A stretch of DNA of 64,000 nucleotides, from positions 97,389 to 161,388 of the forward strand of contig JANWYD010000012.1 in assembly GCA_025057155.1 (NCBI GenBank), read 5' to 3'. This document shows positions 46,415-55,032 of the stretch, in pieces (position 1 is the first letter of the stretch; every line of letters starts with the position of its first letter). Source of the stretch: Chloroflexaceae bacterium (GTDB lineage Bacteria; Chloroflexota; Chloroflexia; Chloroflexales; Chloroflexaceae). Position numbers and translations under genes: made by a program. The notes beneath the pieces are model-generated. The model did no database searches. It was not told the origin of the DNA and saw only the letters and a list, made by a program, of their open reading frames with translations.

Positions 46415-47725
46415 TTACCTCTGACCCAGGCATTGTTCGGCCTCCACCTGCATCCTGGCAGCGGCCTCAGCCTGGTTGATCGCGCCGTCGAGCAAGCGCG
46501 GCAGCCAGGCCTCGATAGCCGAGAGGAGACAGCGCGCCGCTGGCGTCGGCGGAAGACCGGGGGCCAGGGCGGCGCCTGTGGCGGTGGCGGCCAGAAGCGG
46601 GTCGGCGGCGACATGCGCAGCCTCCAGCGCTCCAGCGCGGGCTGGCAAACGCCCGAGCACGGCGGGCATCCGCGCCTGGGTCGCCGGTTCCAGCAGCCAC
46701 GTCGCGAACGCGCGCGCCCGCGCCAGATCGTCGCCGGAAAGATCCCGCTGGAAGAGCAGGTACGTGCCCCCAAGCAGACCGGGGGCGGGCCTCCCGGTCG
46801 CCGGGATCACCGGCAACGGGGCGATACCCAGATCGAGCGTATTGCTCATTTGCCGGTAGCGTGGCGCCATCCAATCTCCATCAATAGCGAATGCCGCATA
46901 GCCCTGCGCGAACAGCCGTTGCCCGCGCTGGTAGCTCGCGTCACGGTCCGGCGCGGCCACATATAACTCGCGCAGCAAGTCCAGGGCTGCGACCATTTCC
47001 GGGGTCTCCAGACTGATCCGCTGGCCATCGAGATCCAGAGGGTCGCCGCCGAAAGCGGAGAGCCAGGGCAAGAACCAGCGCGCCTCGTCCCAGGCCATGA
47101 CCAGGCCGGCAACTTCACCCGTTGCGGCAGCCCGCGAGCGGACGATCAGCGCATCGCTGGTGGCCGGCGCCTCGGGCGCCAGAGCGCGGTTGTAAAACAA
47201 CAGCAGGCTATGACGCGTAGACAGCGGCACGCCCCAGAGCCGCCTGTTGGCGGTAGCGGCGGTCCGCAGGGCCGGCAGCGTATCCTGCGGCAGTGTCACC
47301 TCTGGCGGTTGCACCTGGCTATCGGCAAGCAATCCCGCCAGCAGTTCCTGATCGCCCCAGAACAGATCCGGCAACGGATCACCCGCCAGCGCAGCGGTCG
47401 CCAGACTCAGGCGCAATCCATCAGCGGGCCGGGCAACCACCTCCAGCGGTATCCCGGTCTCGGCGCTAAAGTCGCGCGCCAGCGCGCGCACCCCTTCAAA
47501 CGCCGGCCCTTCCTCGGCGACCCAGAGCGCCAGCGGGCGCGGCATTGAAGGAAGGGTAGGCGATAGTGGAAACGCGGATGTCGCTGGCGACGGTTGAGCG
47601 ACGGCGCGAGTAGGCGCGGGCGACGCGGTGGGTGCAGGTGGCGGCGCGCCTCCGCAGGCGACCAGGGCCAGCGCCGCTACTAGCAGCGCCAGAAGTCGCG
47701 GCGGGCTGGCACAGATTCCAGACAT
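46415..47725 (-). CDS. Extracellular solute-binding lipoprotein (ABC-type, family 1)
   Basis: A 436-residue lipoprotein. The lipobox LVAC ends the signal at about residue 24, then comes a Pro/Thr/Ala linker. The mature part has the family-1 (maltose/sugar-type) binding-protein fold: ADGLRLSLATAALAGDPLPD, LPDLFWGDQELLAGL, FAIDGDWMAP and DLSGDDLARARAFATWLLEP. It should deliver a sugar or related solute to an ABC importer. No permease or ATPase gene is adjacent, so its partner must lie elsewhere. The ATG at 47725 is chosen for its signal peptide; the longer upstream frame is rejected. Confidence 0.87.
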   Translation of the reverse strand: MSGICASPPRLLALLVAALALVACGGAPPPAPTASPAPTRAVAQPSPATSAFPLSPTLPSMPRPLALWVAEEGPAFEGVRALARDFSAETGIPLEVVARPADGLRLSLATAALAGDPLPDLFWGDQELLAGLLADSQVQPPEVTLPQDTLPALRTAATANRRLWGVPLSTRHSLLLFYNRALAPEAPATSDALIVRSRAAATGEVAGLVMAWDEARWFLPWLSAFGGDPLDLDGQRISLETPEMVAALDLLRELYVAAPDRDASYQRGQRLFAQGYAAFAIDGDWMAPRYRQMSNTLDLGIAPLPVIPATGRPAPGLLGGTYLLFQRDLSGDDLARARAFATWLLEPATQARMPAVLGRLPARAGALEAAHVAADPLLAATATGAALAPGLPPTPAARCLLSAIEAWLPRLLDGAINQAEAAARMQVEAEQCLGQR

Positions 47726-47761
47726 ATCAGTTGGCCATTCTGCGGAGGGCCGCCTATGAGG

Positions 47762-47767
47762 ATTATA
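47762..47767 (-). promoter_or_regulatory. Candidate -10 (TATAAT) for the solute-binding protein
   Basis: On the minus strand TATAAT lies 37 bases before the ATG at 47725. No clear -35 at 16-18 bp was found. Confidence 0.35.
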
Positions 47768-47940
47768 CCGGATCGGCGCACGCTCTCTGCACAAGCTACA
47801 GGCCGCCAACGTTAGCGAAACAAGCCGAGGTCGAAGATTGCTCCAAAGATTTAGTATTAGCCGTGGGAGAGGACACATCCAACCCCGCCTCAGCGACGTA
47901 TATGAGGGAAACGTAATCGCACAGTACAGAGGAGTTGCCT

Positions 47941-48606
47941 ATGCTACGCAAACTAGTCCTGGCCCTGATCGCCCTGATCATGATCGCCGTTGCCGCCCCG
48001 GCGACCAGTGCCCAGACTATGAACATGGTCCGGGTCATGCACGCCTCGCCAGATGCTCCCGCTGTTGACGTCTACGTCAACGGGCGGGCCGTGCTTACCA
48101 ATGTGCCTTTCTTCGCCGTAAGCAACTACCTCAGCCTGCCCGACGGCAGCTACAACGTGGCGGTGGCGCCGACTGGAAAGCCCGAGTCGGAGGCCGTGCT
48201 GCGCGCCACCCTGAATGTGCGCGGCGGCTATACCGGCACGGTGGCTGCGGTCGGGTTCGTCAAGAACATCGAAGCTGCGCTCTTCGAAGACAACCTCAGC
48301 CCCGTCCCGGCGGGCAAGGCGCGCGTGCGCATCATTCACGCCAGCCCCAACGCTCCAGCGGTAGATATCAAGCTGGCCGGCACGAGCACGGTGGTAGTGG
48401 CGAACGCGCCCTTCAAGGCCGCGGCCACGGTCGAGGTTGATGCAGGCACCTACCGCTTTGACATCAGTCCGGCCGGCCAGAGCGCGGTGGTCTTCACCAC
48501 GCCCCCGCTGCGCTTCGAGAATGGCTGGGTGTACACCCTTGTCGCCACCGGCGACCTGAACAAGAACTTCTGGGTGCAGTCGCGGGTTGACAAGGTTGGG
48601 CCGTAA
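47941..48606 (+). CDS. Secreted DUF4397 protein
   Basis: A 221-residue exported protein. A signal peptide (about 1-24, ending ATSA) precedes two DUF4397 beta-sandwich repeats (about 27-110 and 112-205), each starting with RVMHASPDAPAVDVYVNG or RIIHASPNAPAVDIKLAG. Such domains are common in Chloroflexi and Actinobacteria surface proteins; their role is not known. AGAGGAG lies 6 bases before the ATG at 47941; a TTG six bases earlier is less likely. A strong bidirectional terminator follows. Confidence 0.9.
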   Translation: MLRKLVLALIALIMIAVAAPATSAQTMNMVRVMHASPDAPAVDVYVNGRAVLTNVPFFAVSNYLSLPDGSYNVAVAPTGKPESEAVLRATLNVRGGYTGTVAAVGFVKNIEAALFEDNLSPVPAGKARVRIIHASPNAPAVDIKLAGTSTVVVANAPFKAAATVEVDAGTYRFDISPAGQSAVVFTTPPLRFENGWVYTLVATGDLNKNFWVQSRVDKVGP

Positions 48607-48640
48607 GGACGAAGGGGCTTGAGCCTGGTTCCAGACAGGC

Positions 48641-48678
48641 ACGAGGGCGCGAGGCGACCGGTTGCCTCGCGCCCTCGT
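48641..48678. terminator. Bidirectional hairpin between convergent genes
   Basis: Perfect 15-bp arms ACGAGGGCGCGAGGC / GCCTCGCGCCCTCGT around an 8-base loop, located between the DUF4397 gene (ends 48606) and the thioesterase gene (ends 48692). Strong position and stem; no long T-run. Confidence 0.65.
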
Positions 48679-48691
48679 CTCCAGGGGCCAT

Positions 48692-49168
48692 CTATCTTTC
48701 AGGGCGCATCGTCTCAGGCATCTGCACAGCCACCACCTCGCCACGCACGGTCACCTCGCCCTCAGCTACGATCCACGCCTCCACCACCACCTTGCGTCCC
48801 TTTACCTCTTTGACCCGACCACGCACCTCGAGCACGCCGCCCAGGGGCGTGGGGCGCAGATAACTGACCTGCAAAGACCCCGTGACGAACCGCAGCGGAG
48901 GTTCGCTGCCCATCGGTCGCCCGGCAGCCCGGTAGGCCGCCGCCGAGGCCGTGCCGGTGCCGTGGCAGTCAATCAGCGATGCCAGCAAACCGCCATAGAC
49001 GTAGCCAGGAATAGCGGTATGGTACGCTCGCGGGGTAAAGTAGGCCACGGTCTCCTCGCCATCCCAGGCGCTTTTGATGTGCAGGCCGTGCTCATTGAGA
49101 CGCCCGCAGCCGTAGCAGTGGCTCAACTCATCGGGGTAGTAATCCTGGAAGTAGCCCGTTTCACTCAT
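48692..49168 (-). CDS. PaaI-family hotdog thioesterase
   Basis: A 158-residue hotdog-fold protein. The N-terminus has HCYGCGRLNEHGLHI, which occurs in many PaaI/4-HBT-type proteins. The central helix segment YGGLLASLIDCHGTGTASA carries the usual GG...D pattern. The strands GSLQVSYLRPTPLGGVLEVRG complete the fold. It should hydrolyse an acyl-CoA or acyl-ACP thioester; the substrate is unknown. AAGGAG lies 8 bases before the ATG at 49168; an upstream in-frame start is rejected. It lies beside the channel and acpP genes, so an acyl-ACP role is possible but unproven. Confidence 0.87.
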   Translation of the reverse strand: MSETGYFQDYYPDELSHCYGCGRLNEHGLHIKSAWDGEETVAYFTPRAYHTAIPGYVYGGLLASLIDCHGTGTASAAAYRAAGRPMGSEPPLRFVTGSLQVSYLRPTPLGGVLEVRGRVKEVKGRKVVVEAWIVAEGEVTVRGEVVAVQMPETMRPER

Positions 49169-49433
49169 TGGGGCGCTCCTTGTACAATTCACCGAACCTG
49201 CGGAGAGGGTCGTGGGAGAGCTTCACCTTCACCGGCAGGGGCGTAGGCTGCGCCTGCCCGCCTGCACGGGCGTGGGCCGCGCCCGCCCCTCTGGCAGGGG
49301 AGGGGAGAAACCCGGTGTCCCCACCTGCTCCCACCCGCCCTCGGGATGCCGGGCCCGCCCTCGGCAGGGGCGGGGGGAAACCCGGTGTCCCCACCTGCCC
49401 CGACCGGCGTCAGGGCGCCAGAGCTTCCACGTC
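49169..49433. repeat. GC-rich intergenic stretch with GAAACCCGGTGTCCCC repeats
   Basis: Two copies of GGGGnGAAACCCGGTGTCCCC (about 49303-49321 and 49371-49389) resemble decayed members of the GGGAAACC palindrome family. They lie between the thioesterase start and the end of the channel gene, where they could act as terminator of the channel gene (minus strand). Confidence 0.45.
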
Positions 49434-49640
49434 CTACTGGCCGTAGACAAAGACCGCTAACGTCGAAAGAAGCAAGGCGCCTGTGCATATCGGCCAGAAC
49501 AGCAATTTGGGCAGAAAGTTATGCTGATAACTGATAAAGATCATGCCTGGCACATGCACGATCAAGAACGCGATCACCGTGACCAGGAGAATCACAATGT
49601 ATAGCAGGAGGTACAGGTGCTCCAGATAGGTACCGCTGCC
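49434..49640 (-). pseudogene. Frameshifted C-terminal part of the Cache-channel gene (M3-M4)
   Basis: In the +1 frame relative to the main reading frame, the DNA encodes a coherent continuation: YLEHLYLLLYIVILLVTVIAF (M3), a loop FISYQHNFLPK, and a final helix LLFWPICTGALLLSTLAVF ending VYGQ with TAG at 49434. One missing base near 49631-49642 would join it to the upstream frame. The coherence of the out-of-frame protein argues for a sequencing error or a recent mutation. Confidence 0.7.
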
Positions 49641-51565
49641 ACATTGTCGCGCAGGGTGGTATGCAGCAGGGCAATCACAAAGAACAGGGCCGCTGTATAG
49701 CTCAACGCGGAAACGAGATCCTGAGTGTCTGTCAACTGGCGATCGCTTAGCAGAAAGGCGAACAACAGCCCGAGGCTTACTACCCCCGGCAATACATAGG
49801 CAATAAACGGGCCAAGCACGTTGCGTCTGGCCACCAGCGAAAACTGCAACACGGGCGGCTCGGAGCGCTCGGCGCGAGCCTGCATACCCAGGTTGGCGCC
49901 GTCGTCGGAGGGGAACAGACTGAAGTAGCTCCGCTCAAAGCGCCAGTTGGTGATCTGCACGCTCTGGTCCACGCCGGGGAGGGCGCTGGGCCTCAGCAGG
50001 ATATAGCTTTCCAGATCCGGCGTTAGCACGACGTTCTGTTCGAGCTCGGCAGGCAGCAGCCGCAGGCGGATCGAACGCTCGTCGAAGGGAAACTTGACCG
50101 GGTTCCAGCTCTGCTGCAGGGTCGTGTTGATGCGCCACACGATCACTTCCCCGTCGCCGCGCGGTGCGCGGGCCACCTCTTCAACCGGCATCAATTCGCC
50201 GAGTTCTTGAGTGAAGCTGAAACCTCGACGGACCTCTTCAGGGATGCTGTTGCTATAGAATTGCCATACAAACCCGCCCACCGTCACCGACGTTGCATCG
50301 GGAAATTGCACCGCCGTCAACTGTATGCCGGTCGGAACCACGAAGGGCTGATCCTCTGGGTCAAGCTCGCGCCGGTAATGCTCGAGGACGCGTTCAACGG
50401 CTGCCTGGCTGGTAAGCGCGCTGGCGGCCTCGCGGCTCAGGCGGGTGTCCAGTTGCCAGATCAGCCCGATCAACGCTAGACATGCCGCGGTGAAGGTCAG
50501 GCTGATGAACCAGGCTCCTGAGACAGGGCCAAAGCGTGCGGCGCTAAACAGGGCCAGGCCCAAAATAAGCGTACCGGCGGCGGCGATGGCAATTGTGGCG
50601 ACGTCTCGCAAGATGCGCTCAGCAGGGAGTTGGAACTCAGCCGCGTCCACTACCAGCCCCAGGGCACTGCCACTGGTGGGGAGCGGAGCGAAGAACAGCC
50701 GGGTATCACGCCCGGTGAGCGAGTCGCGATGGTAAAGTTCGAGGGTTTCACCGGCCAGGGCGCGGCGCGCGGCCGCCTGGACCTCGGGGTCAAAGCCGCT
50801 GTCGGCATCGAAAATGCTACTCCGCGCCACGCGCGTGCGATCGGGGTAATCGAGAAACACGCCGTTCCGACCGATGACGAAACCGTAGCCCTGTGCGCCC
50901 AGATCGAGCCGGGCAAGCAGGTTGCGCACCTCCTGTAGCGAGAGATCGGAGGTCACTACGCCAGCGGGGGCGCTACCCCCGTCCTGGCGCTCGAAGGGAC
51001 GGCCATATTCAATTAGCACTCTGCCCGCCCCGGTGGCCAGGAACGGTTCGCTCCAGATTGGCCCGCTCCGGATGGGATTGTGGTACCACGCCGTCTTTGG
51101 GGCGTTGGGATCTTCGGAGGGAAGCTGAGTGTAATCGTAGGTGGCGCCGATCAGTTCGTCAATTGTGCCCTCGGGAGTACGGTACACATAGACCTGAAAG
51201 AGCCGCAGCGCGGGATCGTAGACGAACGGTTCAAAGGTCACGGCCAGGCCATTCACGTCGGGCGCGGCTTCGAGATCGGCGCGCAGTCGCGCGGGGATCT
51301 GATCGTAGGGCAGCGCGCCGGAGGCCAGATCGTCGGCGATACCGTCGCCGAGGGCCTGGGCCATGGCAAAGGCGCCATCAATGCTCGTAGCGGAGTCGCT
51401 GAGGCTCTGGCGTACTCGCTCGTTTACGTTCGCGGCTGCCGCGGCCCGTCGCTGGAGGTGCAGACCGGTCAACAGAGCGGTGAGCAGAAGCAAGGCCACG
51501 AACGCAGCGGCGAGCAGGCGGCGTCCCGTCGTGCGGCTGGTGGCATTGGCAGTTGTGGTTGTCAC
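49592..51565 (-). CDS. dCache-domain receptor fused to a pro-loop (GLIC-like) channel, frameshifted at the end
   Basis: A 657-residue in-frame part of a membrane receptor. A signal/anchor helix (about 14-38) is followed by an extracellular double-Cache domain (about 45-318), with WYHNPIRSG, RNGVFLDYPD and LFFAPLPTSGSALG segments. Two membrane helices follow (about 321-345 and 349-372). Residues about 405-568 look like the ligand-binding sandwich of pentameric ligand-gated channels: PTGIQLTAVQF, the pro-loop FPFDERSIRL (492-501) and NVVLTPDLES. M1 starts PVLQFSLVARRNVLGPFIAY with the typical Pro at 593 (YVLPG), and M2 is about 613-637. The frame stops at 657, but M3 and M4 continue in another frame (49434-49640). 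It should be a ligand-gated ion channel or receptor. GTG start at 51565 with GAAGGG upstream; acpP lies upstream on the same strand, with a terminator between. Confidence 0.75.
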   Translation of the reverse strand: MTTTTANATSRTTGRRLLAAAFVALLLLTALLTGLHLQRRAAAAANVNERVRQSLSDSATSIDGAFAMAQALGDGIADDLASGALPYDQIPARLRADLEAAPDVNGLAVTFEPFVYDPALRLFQVYVYRTPEGTIDELIGATYDYTQLPSEDPNAPKTAWYHNPIRSGPIWSEPFLATGAGRVLIEYGRPFERQDGGSAPAGVVTSDLSLQEVRNLLARLDLGAQGYGFVIGRNGVFLDYPDRTRVARSSIFDADSGFDPEVQAAARRALAGETLELYHRDSLTGRDTRLFFAPLPTSGSALGLVVDAAEFQLPAERILRDVATIAIAAAGTLILGLALFSAARFGPVSGAWFISLTFTAACLALIGLIWQLDTRLSREAASALTSQAAVERVLEHYRRELDPEDQPFVVPTGIQLTAVQFPDATSVTVGGFVWQFYSNSIPEEVRRGFSFTQELGELMPVEEVARAPRGDGEVIVWRINTTLQQSWNPVKFPFDERSIRLRLLPAELEQNVVLTPDLESYILLRPSALPGVDQSVQITNWRFERSYFSLFPSDDGANLGMQARAERSEPPVLQFSLVARRNVLGPFIAYVLPGVVSLGLLFAFLLSDRQLTDTQDLVSALSYTAALFFVIALLHTTLRDNVAAVPIWSTCTSCYTL

Positions 51566-51765
51566 TGGCAACCCTTCACACTGTACGGCTGCGCCGTACA
51601 GCCCGGGGTAGAAGGCTTTTTCTGGGAGGCATGGCGTTGCCCAACCCTCCACCCGGACAGCCGGCGTCAACCCAGCAGGTCTCCTCACGCCACGCCAGGC
51701 GCCACTTCCAAGGCGACCGCGCCAAGTTCAACGCCACCGGTCGCTCCTTGCCATCTCGCGCAGAC

Positions 51766-51799
51766 TAAAAAGGGCCGAGCGGCACACCGCTGCGGCCCC
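51766..51799 (-). terminator. Intrinsic terminator of acpP
   Basis: On the minus strand, a hairpin with arms GGGGCCGCAGCGG / CCGCTCGGCCC is followed directly by TTTTTAG. It lies 18 bases after the acpP stop, a textbook rho-independent terminator. Confidence 0.8.
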
Positions 51800-51816
51800 G
51801 TTGCGAGCATCACCAG

Positions 51817-52068
51817 CTACTGCTGAATTGCGGGATGCGCCGCGAGGTAATCCAGCGCGTCCTGAACCGTCTCGATCTTTTCGGCGTCCTCATCACTGAT
51901 TTCGATATCGAACTCTTCCTCGATGGACATGATCAGTTCCACCAGGTCGAGCGAATCAGCTTTGAGATCCTTGGCAAACGAGGCGCCGGGCACCACCTGC
52001 GTTTCATCAACGCCGAGTTGTTCGGCGACAATCTTGCGCAGGCGCTCTTCGATATCGGCTGATTGCAT
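51817..52068 (-). CDS. acpP: Acyl carrier protein
   Basis: An 83-residue acidic carrier for fatty-acid synthesis. S39 in the DSL motif ([10 protein letters not shown]) takes the phosphopantetheine arm that holds growing acyl chains. Length and acidity are standard (helix [18 protein letters not shown]). AAAGGG lies 6-7 bases before the ATG at 52068. It follows nusB by 52 bp and is the last gene of the minus-strand block before a strong terminator. It may feed both fatty-acid synthesis and the Ole olefin pathway, whose first enzyme condenses acyl-CoAs. Confidence 0.96.
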   Translation of the reverse strand: MQSADIEERLRKIVAEQLGVDETQVVPGASFAKDLKADSLDLVELIMSIEEEFDIEISDEDAEKIETVQDALDYLAAHPAIQQ

Positions 52069-52120
52069 GGTACACCCTTTCATCTCAGACAACGGACACG
52101 ACGCGCACCGGTCACGCGCG

Positions 52121-52552
52121 TTACGACTCCCCGGCATGAGGGCGATAACGCATCACCACCGTGCCGAGGACGCCATTCACGAAGCGGCTGGAATTATCGC
52201 TGCCGAACTGCTTGGCCAGTTCCACGGCCTCATTGATCACCGCCTTCACCGGCGTGCGCTCGATATCGTCCACCAGCAACTCGTAGAGCGCAATGCGCAG
52301 GATCGCCTTATCCACGCCGGGCATCTGCGTGATGGGCCAGTTTGGAGCCGCCTCCTCAATGATCCGATCAAGATAGGAGCGATGCTCCCAGACGCCAAAG
52401 ACCAGATTGCGCAGAAATCGTTCGCCATCGGCGGTGAAGGCTTCCTCTTCGAGGCGGCGCTCGTAGACCACGTCAATCGGGTGGTCGGTAGCGTCCACCT
52501 CGAAGAGGATCTGCAACGCGGCAATGCGAACCCGATGACGCAGGCTAGCCAA
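52121..52552 (-). CDS. nusB: Transcription antitermination protein NusB
   Basis: A 143-residue all-helical protein that binds boxA RNA with NusE (S10) to support rRNA transcription. Family segments are visible: [12 protein letters not shown] near the start, [17 protein letters not shown], and the C-terminal [19 protein letters not shown] and FVNGVLGTV. The start is unusual: a TTG at 52552 preceded by GGGAGG at 6 bases, giving the normal length; upstream ATG/GTG codons would add residues without similarity. It lies between accC and acpP on the same strand. Confidence 0.93.
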   Translation of the reverse strand: MASLRHRVRIAALQILFEVDATDHPIDVVYERRLEEEAFTADGERFLRNLVFGVWEHRSYLDRIIEEAAPNWPITQMPGVDKAILRIALYELLVDDIERTPVKAVINEAVELAKQFGSDNSSRFVNGVLGTVVMRYRPHAGES

Positions 52553-52854
52553 GCGAGACCTCCCAGGCGTGCAGCGAACTGCCTTCGTAATCAAGGGGCG
52601 CCGATCCACGGTTCAAGCGGATTCTGGCCATGCCGGAGAGCGGTATCGGTCGAGGCGACAGGGAACCGCGTCGCAAGCGCGGACTGCCAGCAACTATGGC
52701 GCGCGGCGTCTGGCGATAGACGGCGACTGCACACTCGGGCCGCCCTCCGGCCATGGCGGCTGTACAGTTCCTGCCGTATGCTGTGCGCCTGCCGGTCACG
52801 AAGCGCCAGCGGGCGTCAGAGGGCCGCAGACAGGCGGGCGAGCGCCATAATCGG
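52553..52854. other. Intergenic region between accC and nusB
   Basis: No gene, repeat or clear promoter is visible. It contains the GGGAGG ribosome site of nusB at its left end. The gap of about 300 bp suggests that nusB-acpP may have its own promoter, but none is obvious. Confidence 0.35.
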
Positions 52855-54231
52855 TTACACTGCAGCAGCGGCAGAGCGCTCCTCCTTCCATGTGCGGAGC
52901 AACTCGCCGACATAGGCGGTATGGTGACGAGCGGCGCGGAACTCCGGATCATCAATTAGAGCCAGTTGGAAGGGGATGGTTGTTTTAATCCCCGTGATCA
53001 CACACTCGTTCAGCGCCCGGCGCATGCGATTCAGGGCGTCATCACGAGTTTCACCCCAGGTGATGATTTTCGCCAGCAGCGAGTCATAGTGCCTGGGCGG
53101 CGTATAGCCCGCATAGAGATGCGAGTCGACGCGCACGCCAGGGCCGCCGGGCGGCAAATAGAACTCTACGTCGCCGCCAGCCGGGAGGAAGTCCCGTTCA
53201 GGATCTTCCGCATTAATACGACACTCCACCGCATGCCATGCTAGTTTAATATCATTTTGTTGCAACGTCAAGCGTTCTCCAGAGGCGATCAGCAATTGCC
53301 AGCGCACCAGATCCACGCCGGTGACCATTTCGGTCACCGGGTGTTCCACCTGAATGCGCGTATTCATTTCAATGAAGTAATAATTTCCCTCTTGATCCAT
53401 GAGGAATTCAAGTGTTCCGGCATTCACGTAGCCAATCGAGGAAATGCCGCGCACGGCATCGGCGCCCATCTTCGCCCGCACCTCAGGGGTGACGATCGGC
53501 GAGGGCGCTTCCTCAACGATCTTCTGATGGCGGCGCTGGGCTGAGCAATCGCGTTCACCGAGGTGGATGGCATGGCCGTAGCGGTCGGCAAGCACCTGGA
53601 TCTCAACGTGGCGCACCTTCGTGAGGTACTTCTCCAGCAGCAGATCGCCACGGCCAAAGGCCGCCTCGGCCTCGGCGCGCGCGGTGGGATAGGCGCGCAC
53701 AAGGTCGCTTTCGTCATACGCCACGCGCATGCCGCGCCCGCCGCCGCCCGCGGCAGGCTTGAGCAGCACCGGGTAGCCGATCTGCCGGGCGATATCAATC
53801 GCCTCTTCCACATTGCGCAACTCGCCTTCTGAACCGGGCACCGTAGGCACCCCGGCGGCGCGCATGGTCTGGCGGCCGATGGCCTTATCGCCCATCAGGC
53901 GCATCGTCTCGGCGGAGGGGCCGACGAAGGTCAGCCTGACATCGGCGCACATCTCGGCGAAGTAGGGATTCTCCGAGAGAAAGCCATAACCGGGGTGTAC
54001 GCCATCACAGCCGGTGATCAGGGCGGCGGTGATCAGCGCTGGAGGGTTCAGGTACGACTTGGCCGCCGCCGCTGGACCGATGCAGACCGCCTCGTCGGCC
54101 AGACGAACGGCGAGCGAGTCGCGATCAGCCTCACTATAAGCGACGACGCTCTTGATGCCCAGTTCCTGGCAGGCACGAACGATCCGAACGGCGATTTCGC
54201 CCCTGTTGGCAATGAGGACTTTGTTGAGCAT
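52855..54231 (-). CDS. accC: Acetyl-CoA carboxylase, biotin carboxylase subunit
   Basis: A 458-residue ATP-grasp enzyme that carboxylates biotin on BCCP, the first step of malonyl-CoA formation. The N-terminal biotin-carboxylase domain reads KVLIANRGEIAVRIVRACQE and HPGYGFLSENP. The ATP-binding Gly loop is GGGGRGMRV, and the catalytic region is EMNTRIQVEHPVTEMVTG. Length is normal (about 450). No BCCP (accB) or accA/accD is nearby. It starts 18 bp after fabG on the same strand, so they form an operon. The C-terminal tail (KEERSAAAAV) is slightly longer than usual. Confidence 0.97.
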   Translation of the reverse strand: MLNKVLIANRGEIAVRIVRACQELGIKSVVAYSEADRDSLAVRLADEAVCIGPAAAAKSYLNPPALITAALITGCDGVHPGYGFLSENPYFAEMCADVRLTFVGPSAETMRLMGDKAIGRQTMRAAGVPTVPGSEGELRNVEEAIDIARQIGYPVLLKPAAGGGGRGMRVAYDESDLVRAYPTARAEAEAAFGRGDLLLEKYLTKVRHVEIQVLADRYGHAIHLGERDCSAQRRHQKIVEEAPSPIVTPEVRAKMGADAVRGISSIGYVNAGTLEFLMDQEGNYYFIEMNTRIQVEHPVTEMVTGVDLVRWQLLIASGERLTLQQNDIKLAWHAVECRINAEDPERDFLPAGGDVEFYLPPGGPGVRVDSHLYAGYTPPRHYDSLLAKIITWGETRDDALNRMRRALNECVITGIKTTIPFQLALIDDPEFRAARHHTAYVGELLRTWKEERSAAAAV

Positions 54232-54249
54232 ACTGGCACCAGGATCAAC

Positions 54250-55032
<783 letters not shown>

